A stretch of DNA of 64,000 nt from JAAXIE01 sp965263155 (lineage in GTDB: Bacteria; Chloroflexota; Dehalococcoidia; Lucifugimonadales; JAAXIE01): contig OZ253586.1 in NCBI GenBank assembly GCA_965263155.1, positions 2,480,001-2,544,000 of the forward strand, read 5' to 3'. Shown here in pieces: positions 8,085-15,554 of this stretch (within the stretch, counting starts at the first letter, position 1; every line of letters starts with the position of its first letter). The notes under the pieces are model-generated. The model saw only the letters and a program-made list of their open reading frames with translations, ran no database searches and had not been told where the DNA came from. The position numbers and the translations under genes were made by a program.

Positions 8085-8819
8085 ATGTCCAGAGACGAAT
8101 TTCCCCCGGGAGTCGCCGGGCAACTCAAAACGTCCGTGTACCGGCTGATTGACCCTCGAAACGGCGAGACCTTCTACGTCGCCAAAGGACGGGGAAACCG
8201 CATATTCCAACACGCCAAGGGAGACTTTTCCTCGACAAAAGACGAGGATGCCACCGACTTGAAGAGGCAGCGCATCAATGAGATCAAGGCTGCCGGCCTC
8301 GAAGTAGGTCATTTGGTGCATCGGCATGGCATCGACAACGAAGAGGTAGCATATGAGATAGAGGCTGCTCTCATAGACGCCTATCCAGGCCTCACCAACC
8401 AAGCGGCAGGCCGAGGGTCGGGTGACTACGGCTGCAGGCATGTGGAGGAGATAGTCCGGGACTACGCGGCCGAGCCGTTTGACGTGGGCGAACCCCTTAT
8501 CCTCATCTGCATCAACAGGGCTTTTGACGAAGGAAGGGATATTTACGACGCGACCCGCTGGGCGTGGAAGATAGACGCGGAGCGAGCCGGGCAACGTAGG
8601 CTTGTCTTGGCTCATAACCGGGGCTTGGTTGTTGGGGCGTTCCGTGCCGCAAAATGGCTGCCCTGCACGATCGAAAACTTCCCAGGTTGGATCCCCGTAC
8701 CCGGACGCTATGGCTTTATTGGTGAGCGCGCCGAAGATGAGGTTTGGAACAAATACGTGCGGAAACGTGTCCCACAAGAGCTCCGTGGGCAGAATCCCAT
8801 TCGGTATTGCCCCTCGTAG
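8085..8819 (+). CDS. GIY-YIG nuclease-like protein, LEM-3/ANKLE1-type, with conserved C-terminal domain
   Basis: A 244-residue protein. Its N-terminal third reads VYRLIDP...FYVAKGRGNRIFQH, matching the GIY-YIG fold of the LEM-3/ANKLE1 subfamily (Tyr of GIY, Tyr of YIG, then Arg and His). The usual YVGKG is YVAKG here, so the second motif's Gly is lost. The C-terminal half (about 125-244) is a separate conserved-looking domain with GAFRAAKW, RYGFIGE and NPIRYC, a pairing I associate with bacterial GIY-YIG proteins of unknown role. A DNA- or RNA-cleaving function is inferred from family only. It is coupled to the upstream synthase and ends 9 bases before the convergent amidohydrolase gene. Confidence 0.75.
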   Translation: MSRDEFPPGVAGQLKTSVYRLIDPRNGETFYVAKGRGNRIFQHAKGDFSSTKDEDATDLKRQRINEIKAAGLEVGHLVHRHGIDNEEVAYEIEAALIDAYPGLTNQAAGRGSGDYGCRHVEEIVRDYAAEPFDVGEPLILICINRAFDEGRDIYDATRWAWKIDAERAGQRRLVLAHNRGLVVGAFRAAKWLPCTIENFPGWIPVPGRYGFIGERAEDEVWNKYVRKRVPQELRGQNPIRYCPS

Positions 8820-8828
8820 GCACACACG

Positions 8829-10358
8829 CTAAGGCTCCCAGACTACCTCCCCGCCGACCATCGTCATCGCCACCTCTATTCCCTCGTATCCCGGCTCCCC
8901 TGACAGCAGCACCAAGTCCGCCAGCTTGCCCGGCGCGATGCTCCCTTTGTTCCTCTCTTGAAACGACGCGTAGGCCCCACCCGTGGTCTCCATCCACAGG
9001 GCGTCGTGGGCCGAGAGGCCCTGTTCCGGATTGAAGGGCGCGCCCGACACGGTCCGCCGTGTGCGAGCAGCGTACATGGAGAGCAGCGGATTGGGGCTGG
9101 CAACCGGGGCGTCTGACCCCGCGGCTAGGGGGATGCCATGCTGGCGTAATCGCTTCAGCGGATAGAGGTGCGGCTGCAGCTCGCCGGGTGTCAGAGCAAG
9201 ATATTTGTCACCGTAAGCGTGGGTGAAGGCGGGTTGGGTCACCACCATCGCTCCCGCCTCCGCCAGCATGTCCGCTGTCTCTGGTGAGCACTCACAGCAG
9301 TGTTCGATGCGGTGACGGGCATCGGGCCGGGGCCACTCTCTTTGGGCCCGCAGCAAGCAAAAGGCGGCTAACTCCACCGCTTCGCGCTCGACGGCATGGA
9401 TAGCCAGTTGATGTCCGGCAGGATGCACCCGCTCCACCAACCCGCGCAGCTCTTCCGGCTCTGGCTGGGCTGCTCCGGTTGTGAAGGAGAGCATGACTTT
9501 CACAGCCCCCAACGACAGATCATGGTTGCCATCGCCCCGAACTGGTTCCGAATTCAGGCCTGCTTCCTCAAACGCATCCAACTGGTATGCTCCCCGCATG
9601 ACCGTGAGGCGTGGGGTCAGGCTGCCGTCTTGCTTCAGCTTGCGGAGCGCGTACCAACGTTCAGGGCCGTTGTCCGCGCCCGCATCTTGAATCGAGGTAA
9701 TGCCCTTGGAAAGCAGGTGCTTGTCGGCGAGAGCGATGGCCTGATTGCGGTCCACGGCATCTCCCCCAGTTCCAAGAGGCCTAAGGTGCCGTGACATCTC
9801 GAACAGCAGGCCAGTCGGCTCGCCCGTCGCCTCGTCGCGGTCGATCACACCGTCCACATGGTCGGGGGTATCGCGCCCGATACCAAGGACAGTCAGCGCC
9901 ACGCTGTTCAGCACTGAGGCGTGGCCAGTGCGGTGGTCGAGACGCAACGGATGGGAGCGAGTGGCGGCATCGAGGTCGTGGCGGGTGGGATGGCGTCCGG
10001 CCGCCAGATAGAACTCATCATAGCCGAAGGCGCGAATGCACTGGCCTGCGGGGGTTACGGAGGCGCGCTGCCTAACCGCATCGACAATGTCGGCAATGGA
10101 ACTGACTTGGCTCGGGCGACAGTCGACTTGCAGCAGGCTGGAAGCGTATGCCAGCAGGTGGATGTGTGCATCATTGAAGCCAGGGACCAGCGTCATGCCT
10201 TGGCAGTCAATGCGCTTCGCGCCAGCGGTAGTCACATCGCGCAGCCCCTCCTGGGGGCCGACAGAGGTAATGCGGCCGCCACTAATGGCTACGTACCAGC
10301 CGACCAGCGGCTGCGGGTCCATCGTCAGGACTTTGGCATTCTCCAAGATAAGGTCCAT
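8829..10358 (-). CDS. amidohydrolase family 3 (YtcJ/NfdA-like)
   Basis: A 509-residue metal-dependent hydrolase. It opens with the composite beta-sandwich typical of the family (ILENAKVLTMDP), followed by the metal-binding HxH in FNDAHIHL (H65, H67), a His-Cys-Cys segment (HRIEHCCE), and a late catalytic Asp in AAGSDAPV; it closes with MVGGEVVWEP. Members hydrolyse N-substituted amides, formamides or cyclic ureides; the substrate here is unknown. ATG 10358 is preferred over TTG 10361. A GATACT box 6 bases before the ATG could make this gene leaderless. It is divergent from the HAD gene. Confidence 0.88.
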   Translation of the reverse strand: MDLILENAKVLTMDPQPLVGWYVAISGGRITSVGPQEGLRDVTTAGAKRIDCQGMTLVPGFNDAHIHLLAYASSLLQVDCRPSQVSSIADIVDAVRQRASVTPAGQCIRAFGYDEFYLAAGRHPTRHDLDAATRSHPLRLDHRTGHASVLNSVALTVLGIGRDTPDHVDGVIDRDEATGEPTGLLFEMSRHLRPLGTGGDAVDRNQAIALADKHLLSKGITSIQDAGADNGPERWYALRKLKQDGSLTPRLTVMRGAYQLDAFEEAGLNSEPVRGDGNHDLSLGAVKVMLSFTTGAAQPEPEELRGLVERVHPAGHQLAIHAVEREAVELAAFCLLRAQREWPRPDARHRIEHCCECSPETADMLAEAGAMVVTQPAFTHAYGDKYLALTPGELQPHLYPLKRLRQHGIPLAAGSDAPVASPNPLLSMYAARTRRTVSGAPFNPEQGLSAHDALWMETTGGAYASFQERNKGSIAPGKLADLVLLSGEPGYEGIEVAMTMVGGEVVWEP

Positions 10359-10418
10359 CAAGCCAGTATCCGAGCCGGGATGAGAAACAAAAGCCTATCT
10401 GGTGGTCTGCTCTGCTCT

Positions 10419-10424
10419 TATAAT
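10419..10424 (+). promoter_or_regulatory. consensus -10 box of the HAD gene, leaderless start
   Basis: A perfect TATAAT lies 6 bases before the GTG at 10431. With the usual 6-7 base distance to the start of transcription, the mRNA would begin at the GTG itself. No convincing -35 or Shine-Dalgarno sequence is present. Confidence 0.6.
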
Positions 10425-10430
10425 GGAAAC

Positions 10431-11174
10431 GTGGGAACTATAAAGAAGTATAGCCTCATAGTCTTCGACTGGGACCAGACCCTTTGGAACAGTTGGGACC
10501 TTCATGTGGCGGGAGTCTGGCACGCCGCCGACCTCTTGGGCTTGCCTCGGACTCCCGTCGCGGAGATTGCGCCCCATTACTCCATGCCCATAATCCGGCA
10601 CATCGGCGAAATGTTCCCCGACCATGCGCAGGCAGTCCACGACATCTACCAAGAGTTCTACAAGGCCCGCATGTTCGAGCTGGGACACTTGTACGAAGGT
10701 GTCTCCGATGCCCTCGCTCGGCTGAAGGGCTTGGGATACACGCTGGCGGTGATGTCTGACAAGCGAGCCAGGTACGGAGCGCAAGAGGCCGCCAACAGCA
10801 ACGTAGCAAAGTTGTTCGACACTCTCCACTTCCGTGAGGAGAACGGCATATATAAGCCCGACCCGCGGCGGCTGCAGGTGATACTGGACGAGCTGGCTGT
10901 ACCTTCCCGAGAGGCCTTGGTGGTGGGGGATAGCCATGTGGATGTGGAGTGCGCCCGCAATGCTGGGGCCAGCAGCGCCGCCGCCTTGTGGGGGTCGGTC
11001 AATCCCGACGCCACTCTGAGCCAACGACCCAACTACGTGTGGAAGAGCGTGAAGGTGATGCTGGAGGCCTTGGAGACAGGCCCGCTAGCCCAAACGCCAG
11101 CTGGTCCCCTCAGTGGCCGCGAGGAACTGGTCCAGGAGGGGCTGGCTGGTGGCAATCACGCTGGGACTATCTAG
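10431..11174 (+). CDS. HAD-family hydrolase, phosphoglycolate-phosphatase-like
   Basis: A 247-residue haloacid-dehalogenase-superfamily phosphatase. Motif I is FDWDQT with nucleophile D13 and acid D15; motif II is VMSDK; a Lys precedes PDPRR; motif IV is VVGDSHVDVECARNAG. The helical cap between motifs I and II matches the C1 type of phosphoglycolate phosphatases. The substrate is not determinable. The frame is open far upstream, but homology begins at KKYSLIVFDWD, so GTG 10431 is chosen. The last about 28 codons run antisense to the end of the convergent phosphatase gene, a 90-base overlap. Confidence 0.85.
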   Translation: MGTIKKYSLIVFDWDQTLWNSWDLHVAGVWHAADLLGLPRTPVAEIAPHYSMPIIRHIGEMFPDHAQAVHDIYQEFYKARMFELGHLYEGVSDALARLKGLGYTLAVMSDKRARYGAQEAANSNVAKLFDTLHFREENGIYKPDPRRLQVILDELAVPSREALVVGDSHVDVECARNAGASSAAALWGSVNPDATLSQRPNYVWKSVKVMLEALETGPLAQTPAGPLSGREELVQEGLAGGNHAGTI

Positions 11175-11927
11175 CGTCCCAGGCTGACCCTGGCGGTTGG
11201 TTACCACGCCGCCCGCTTCCGACACCAGCAGCAGGCCCGAAGCCACATCCCACGGGAAGAGCCGGTGGTGGAAGTAGATGTCCAACTGACCGGCTGCGGC
11301 GTAGGCTAGACCCAGCGCACCCGACCCCATAATGCGTATCGCCTCCACTCCCGGCCACAGATGTCGCACCATGTCCAAAGCCTTCGCTGCGTCTTGGTCG
11401 ACATAGCCCATATCGAACCCCATCAGGCAGCGGTCCAACTCCTGCTTAGTTGAAATCAAGATGGGCGCGCCATTAAGATGCGCCCCCTTGCCCAACTCGG
11501 CTTGGAACATGTGGTCACGCACCGGGTCGTAGGTGACTCCCGCCACGGGCCGGCGCTCGTGGGCCAAAGCCACTACCACTGAGAAGTGGGCGATGCCCTC
11601 GGAGTAGTTGCGGGTGCCGTCCAGCGGATCGATGACCCATGTGTAGGGAGATCCCGTGTCGACAGGCTCCGACTCTTCGGACAGGATGCCGAAGCCGGGG
11701 TACTCTTCGGCCAGAAGCTCCAGGATCACCCGCTCGCACTCCAAGTCGACATCGGTGACCACGTCGCCCCGACCCTTGAAGCTGATGGAGATGTCACCCG
11801 CAAACCGGTCCATGAGAACCCTGCCAGCGCGGCGGGCGGCTTCAGAGGCCACCGAAATGGGCGGTTGCCCGCTTGCGGACAGTGGGGGACTTGCGGACAG
11901 TGGGAGATCGGATGGGAGGGATGACAT
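11085..11927 (-). CDS. inositol monophosphatase family protein
   Basis: A 280-residue Mg-dependent sugar phosphatase. Metal-binding motifs are GILSEESE, the signature WVIDPLDGTRNY, and LFPWDVASGLL near the C-terminus. Family members dephosphorylate inositol-1-phosphate, histidinol phosphate, fructose-1,6-bisphosphate or PAP; I cannot choose between them. The N-terminal stretch carries a short direct repeat (LSASPPLSAS) caused by a duplicated 15-bp DNA segment at 11872-11886 and 11890-11904. It lies 20 bases downstream of trpS on the same strand, probably co-transcribed. GGAG is 10 bases before the ATG. Confidence 0.88.
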   Translation of the reverse strand: MSSLPSDLPLSASPPLSASGQPPISVASEAARRAGRVLMDRFAGDISISFKGRGDVVTDVDLECERVILELLAEEYPGFGILSEESEPVDTGSPYTWVIDPLDGTRNYSEGIAHFSVVVALAHERRPVAGVTYDPVRDHMFQAELGKGAHLNGAPILISTKQELDRCLMGFDMGYVDQDAAKALDMVRHLWPGVEAIRIMGSGALGLAYAAAGQLDIYFHHRLFPWDVASGLLLVSEAGGVVTNRQGQPGTLDSPSVIATSQPLLDQFLAATEGTSWRLG

Positions 11928-11947
11928 GTTGCGATCGCTCCGGCGGT

Positions 11948-12961
11948 TTAACGCACCGGCGGTATGCCCAGCCCCATCTTCTCCGTAACCTCGTCGATGG
12001 TGGCACGGGCTATGGCCTTGGCACGTTGCGCGCCGTCAACCAAGATATCCCAGACGTAGTCGGGCCGGGACTCTAACTCGCGGCGTCGCTCCCGCATCTC
12101 TTCCAAGTAGTCGTTGATGCCGTCTGCCAGTTGGCGCTTGCAGTCGACGCAGCCGCGGGTAGCTGAAGTGCATTCTTCGTAGATGGCGTCCACGTTGGCG
12201 GGGTCAAATATCTTGTGCAGCGAGTAGACGTTGCACACCGAGGGGCGGCCGGGGATGTTGCGCCGGATGCGCTGCGGGTCGGTGAAGGCGGTCATCACCC
12301 TCTGGCGCGTCTCTTCGCCGTCGGAGGCCAACTCGATGTGGTTGTCCAAGCTCTTGCTCATCTTATGCTGACCGTCGAGGCCGACGATTGAGGGGGCCTC
12401 GGTCAGCTTGGCTTGAGGCTCAGGGAAGGTTTGGCCGAAGGTGTTGTTGAAGCGGCGCACGATTTCACGGGCCAACTCCAAGTGAGGCAGTTGGTCTTCT
12501 CCCACGGGCACGGTGCTGGCCTTGTAGAGGATGATGTCGGCAGTCTGCAATACGGGATAGCCCACTAGTCCGTAGTTGACGCTCTCTTCCGTCTCCGACA
12601 TCTGCCTCACCTTCTCCTTGAAGGTGGGCACACGCAGCAGCCAGCCCAAAGGCGTAACCATGCCAAGCAACATGCTGAGGCTCAACACCTCCGGCACATG
12701 CGACTGGACGAACAGGATGCTGCGCTGTGGGTCCAAGCCTGCCGCCAGCCAGTCCAACAGCATCTCATGTATGTTGGGCTGTATTTGGCGCACGTCTTCC
12801 GGACCGGAAAGAGTGGTCAGGGCGTGTACGTCCACGGCGGCATAGATGCAACTGTACTCGTCCTGCAGGGCCACCCAGTTTTGCAACGCCCCCAGATAGT
12901 TGCCCAAGTGCAATCTGCCCGTGGGTCTCATGCCAGAGAATATGACCTTTTTGTCTTCCAT
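11948..12961 (-). CDS. trpS: tryptophanyl-tRNA synthetase
   Basis: A 337-residue class I synthetase charging tRNA-Trp. It starts EDKKVIFSGMRPTG, with the HIGH-type motif HLGN and the loop HKMSKS (from QHKMSKSLDNH). Length is normal for bacterial TrpRS. The open frame extends 47 codons further upstream, but that extension encodes a leucine-rich-repeat scrap and is not part of the enzyme. ATG 12961 is preceded by AAGAGG. The inositol-monophosphatase-family gene follows closely. Confidence 0.95.
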   Translation of the reverse strand: MEDKKVIFSGMRPTGRLHLGNYLGALQNWVALQDEYSCIYAAVDVHALTTLSGPEDVRQIQPNIHEMLLDWLAAGLDPQRSILFVQSHVPEVLSLSMLLGMVTPLGWLLRVPTFKEKVRQMSETEESVNYGLVGYPVLQTADIILYKASTVPVGEDQLPHLELAREIVRRFNNTFGQTFPEPQAKLTEAPSIVGLDGQHKMSKSLDNHIELASDGEETRQRVMTAFTDPQRIRRNIPGRPSVCNVYSLHKIFDPANVDAIYEECTSATRGCVDCKRQLADGINDYLEEMRERRRELESRPDYVWDILVDGAQRAKAIARATIDEVTEKMGLGIPPVR

Positions 12962-13009
12962 AACCTCTTCTTTGAGAGAGGGCGCCGAAAAGCGCCCATG
13001 CCGCCACGG

Positions 13010-13170
13010 GAGTATACCACGGGACAGTGAAGGCAGGTTGACGAGGTTGCCCAACTCCGGCGGTATCTCACCTTGCAAGTCGTTCAACACGAGGTTCAAC
13101 ACTCTCAGACTAGTGAGATTGCCCTACTCCTGCGGTATCTCACCCCGTGGCGGAAGGCGGCAGTGTGGCG
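13010..13170 (-). pseudogene. leucine-rich-repeat gene fragment upstream of trpS
   Basis: On the minus strand, in frame with trpS, the DNA encodes plant-type LRR units: NDLQGEIPPELGNLVNLPSL preceded by GEIPQE, a TAG stop, then GNLTSLRVLNL. The stop replaces the Leu expected in ELGNL. Further upstream the repeat continues only in a shifted frame. It is therefore a decayed remnant of a surface LRR protein with no start or signal peptide. Confidence 0.6.
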
Positions 13171-13238
13171 AGGTTGAATGCTAACACATACTCAGGATAT
13201 CGACCCAAGCCCTGGCATTCGCCCAAGGCTTCCTAATC

Positions 13239-13304
13239 GTCACTCTGAGCGAGGGGAAGGGTCTCTGGCCCAAAGTAGAGATTCTTCGCTTCGGTGAGAA
13301 CGAC
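13239..13304. repeat. 28-bp imperfect inverted repeat of a dispersed intergenic type
   Basis: Arms at 13239-13266 and 13277-13304 pair imperfectly around a 10-base loop. The right arm contains AGATTCTTCGCTTCGGTGAG, the kind of sequence (GAATCTTTCGCTTCG/TCAGAATGAC-like) found scattered between genes in many bacteria. It is a long extragenic hairpin, not coding. Confidence 0.6.
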
Positions 13305-13502
13305 AGGCTGGCTACGCTCGAATGCAGCGTTCGTGAGCGACAATGGAAAGACCTTGGGTCCATCAAACTGGAGAAAATCAAAGAACCTTCGTGTTGAGGT
13401 TCAGGTTAGCTCTGTAGGTTAGCCCTCCCAAGGCTGGCAGCCCACCCCTAGGAGGGCTCCGATGCGCCGTGTGTCGGGCCAATCCAGCCAGAGTCGCGGT
13501 TC

Positions 13503-14258
13503 CTACTCAGAGGACTTGAAGAGTGATATGCGATTGCCAGCAATGTCATAGAATATGGCAATGGAGCCGAACCCTCCGGGAATCTCTGTGGGTTGCATGA
13601 GGGCGGTGCCGCCTAGGCTTACGGCCTTGTCAAGATACGCTTGGAGGTCGTTGACAATAACGGCGACGGAAGGATGGTTGGGCGGCATGCCCTCCATGTG
13701 CTGGAAGATGCCGCCGCCAATCCCTCCAGATTCCTGTTGGATGAAGCGGTAGTTGGCCTCCTCAAGATGGTCGATTTGCCAGTCGAACATCCCGGTGTAG
13801 AATTCGGCTAGCACCGCGGTGTCGCTCCCTCCAACCTCGAAATGCGCCACCGGTGGACCGTCCCCCTTGGGGGGCATCTGCCCGTGCCATTCCGGCGGTG
13901 GTCCATACAACCCTATGGTGTTTTCGGCAGGGTCCCCGAACAAAGCGATGGAGCCCATGCCGGGCCCTATCTCCGTCGGTGGCATGATGGCGTTTCCGCC
14001 CATACCGGCCACCTTATCCAGCGCCGCTTGAAGATCGTCAACCTGCACATAGAAGGTGACATAGTTGCGCACCGGCATACCCTCAGTTGTAGGTAACATG
14101 CCTCCACCTATGCCGCCCTCATTTGCCGGCACTATACCGTAGTTGCCCATCTCTTCGCCCTGCACGTCAATCTTCCATCCGAACAGGTCGGTATAGAACT
14201 GCCGCAAAGCAGGCCCATCCGGGCCGGCAATTTCAAAGTGCACTACTGGGCTCCCCAT
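13503..14258 (-). CDS. VOC-family protein with two glyoxalase-like domains
   Basis: A 251-residue protein made of two similar vicinal-oxygen-chelate modules, about residues 1-118 and 133-250. Each has HFE near its start, FY(T)..F.W, a GGIGGG turn, a V.V.DL..AL/YLDK helix, and a PTEI.G.GSIAIF/LF.DP/DI..N..GLY/ISLF end. The paired arrangement resembles bacterial glyoxalase/bleomycin-resistance-like proteins such as CFP30B-type hydroxylase-like proteins. Metal and substrate are unknown. AAGGGGGT is a good ribosome-binding site 6 bases before the ATG. It stands alone between repeat-rich spacers. Confidence 0.88.
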   Translation of the reverse strand: MGSPVVHFEIAGPDGPALRQFYTDLFGWKIDVQGEEMGNYGIVPANEGGIGGGMLPTTEGMPVRNYVTFYVQVDDLQAALDKVAGMGGNAIMPPTEIGPGMGSIALFGDPAENTIGLYGPPPEWHGQMPPKGDGPPVAHFEVGGSDTAVLAEFYTGMFDWQIDHLEEANYRFIQQESGGIGGGIFQHMEGMPPNHPSVAVIVNDLQAYLDKAVSLGGTALMQPTEIPGGFGSIAIFYDIAGNRISLFKSSE

Positions 14259-14398
14259 AGTTTACCCCCTTCAGGGTCAAGAATTTCCTTGGGTCGCAGC
14301 GTATTGCTGGATTCTACGAAGTGTCAAATTAGTTCACTGGCGAATTGACTCGGTGTTGTTGCTGATGAGATAGGGGAGCGGCGACGAAGGGAGGTCAG

Positions 14399-14423
14399 GA
14401 CGCTACTTTCCACCAAACTGGAC
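14399..14423. repeat. 25-bp direct repeat, copy 1
   Basis: GACGCTACTTTCCACCAAAC followed by TGGAC occurs here and again, identically, at 17070-17094. A diverged third copy lies at about 13359-13395, where similarity extends downstream through AAAATCAA and GAAC. The two exact copies flank an LRR remnant and the MFS transporter gene. Confidence 0.7.
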
Positions 14424-14482
14424 AAAATCAAGAACTTTTAACCTCAGATTCGTACTAGATCTGTACCCAGATACGGGTTCCT

Positions 14483-14835
14483 TTACGTCGATGGCCGTAT
14501 CCCACGGCGCTTGTTGGCGAGGCGAAGGTCGAGCATGCCGGTGAGACGGTTCAGCGTGGCGGGGATGGTCCCCGTCAGGCTGTGGCTGCCCAGGTCCAAC
14601 ATCGTGACCCGCTTCGGCGCGTCCGCGACGGTTACGCCGTCCCAGCGGGTGATGGCGGAGTCCACGCTCCAGTTGAGGGAGGCGCTGCCACGTAGGGTGT
14701 CTTCTAGTGGCAGGAGGTTTATGCAGTCCGCATGAGGCCGGGGTTGTCGGCCTGGTCTGGCGTCGCGCGGGCGCACGGTGCCGTGATGACGTTGGACTCA
14801 CCGTAGCCGGAGTATGTGAACTCCATAACGCCGGT
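14483..14835 (-). pseudogene. second leucine-rich-repeat surface-protein fragment
   Basis: The minus strand encodes a typical LRR N-cap and first repeat: DTLRGSASLNWSVD, ITRWDGVTV, then RVTMLDLG and SLTGTIPATLNRLTGML, ending abruptly at ANKRRGIRP. The preceding segment (ESNVITAPCARATPDQADNP) is in another frame, showing a frameshift near 14735. There are no further repeats and no start codon. It is a truncated, frameshifted relic related to the one at 13010-13170. Confidence 0.6.
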
Positions 14836-15017
14836 CTCAGTATTGGATTCTCCATCGTAGTCCAAGGGGAAGAAAGCCCTGCTGGCTCGTGTGGGGCGTT
14901 CTGTGGAATCGGTCCAGTACTCGTCCCGCACGTCTCCTTCTCTCATTCCGCTCGCTCCTCTCAGGATCGTCAAACCACTGAGCGATCGTTTCGATCAAAT
15001 TGATCAAGTCGCCAATC

Positions 15018-15239
15018 ATGATAGAGGCTACTTTCGAGGGAGTTGGAGATCCTAGATTGTCTCTGTACGCCCCTGACGGTGTGACGGCGGAATTCCGCTT
15101 CGTCCACAGCGGACATTACTTCCGATACTGGGTGGCCCCACAGTCCGGCAGCTACTACGTCGTACTATGGAGCGCGACTGGGGGAACTGGTGGGTACGAG
15201 TCGAGTTGCTTGTCGGTATCGTCCCTGACTAGAAGGTGA
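15018..15239 (+). pseudogene. possible fragment of a secreted PPC-like beta-sandwich domain
   Basis: The 74-codon frame reads GVGDPRLSLYAPDG...SGHYFRYWVAPQSGSYYVVLWSA.GGTGGY, the pattern of pre-peptidase C-terminal domains seen in surface proteins. It has no signal peptide, no ribosome-binding site and no neighbouring domain, so it is best read as a relic. Recognition is from pattern only. Confidence 0.3.
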
Positions 15240-15554
15240 TAGTATAGAGGTAGAGAGCCTAGCGATTCGCTGGACAAATACCACAAACCAAAACGTCGCG
15301 TCACTTGCTGGGGTTCCAGCATCTCTCACGGCACCATCCAGCATCGGCATGTGGGCCTAGATGCAACCCACTGCTATTCGAGAGGGCCTCCATGAAGGCA
15401 GGACCATGCCTTGGCGTCATCAACAGGGCGTTTACCTTGCCCATGCCCCTTTACGTGTATACTGCGTGTGCATAATCGCGGTCGGCTCCTTCGAGCCAAT
15501 CATCCTATTGATGACTCCCCTGGGTCTAATGCCGCTCCCTGATTTACAGTTTTG

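Larger units (their letters stand above)
14259..15554. other. long non-coding, repeat- and relic-bearing spacer
   Basis: This stretch of about 1.3 kb holds only the 25-bp repeat, the LRR relic and the possible PPC relic listed separately. No intact gene is supported. A TTTACG/TATACT pair near 15450-15465 and TAATC near 15475 may contribute to expression of the MFS gene, but the spacing is poor. Confidence 0.45.

Noticed and set aside
9921..10430. Extension of the HAD gene frame upstream by 170 codons
   Set aside because: It runs antisense through the amidohydrolase gene, and homology and a -10 box point to GTG 10431.
12962..13102. 47-codon N-terminal extension of TrpRS
   Set aside because: It encodes a leucine-rich-repeat scrap with stops further upstream; the enzyme starts normally at MEDKKVIF.
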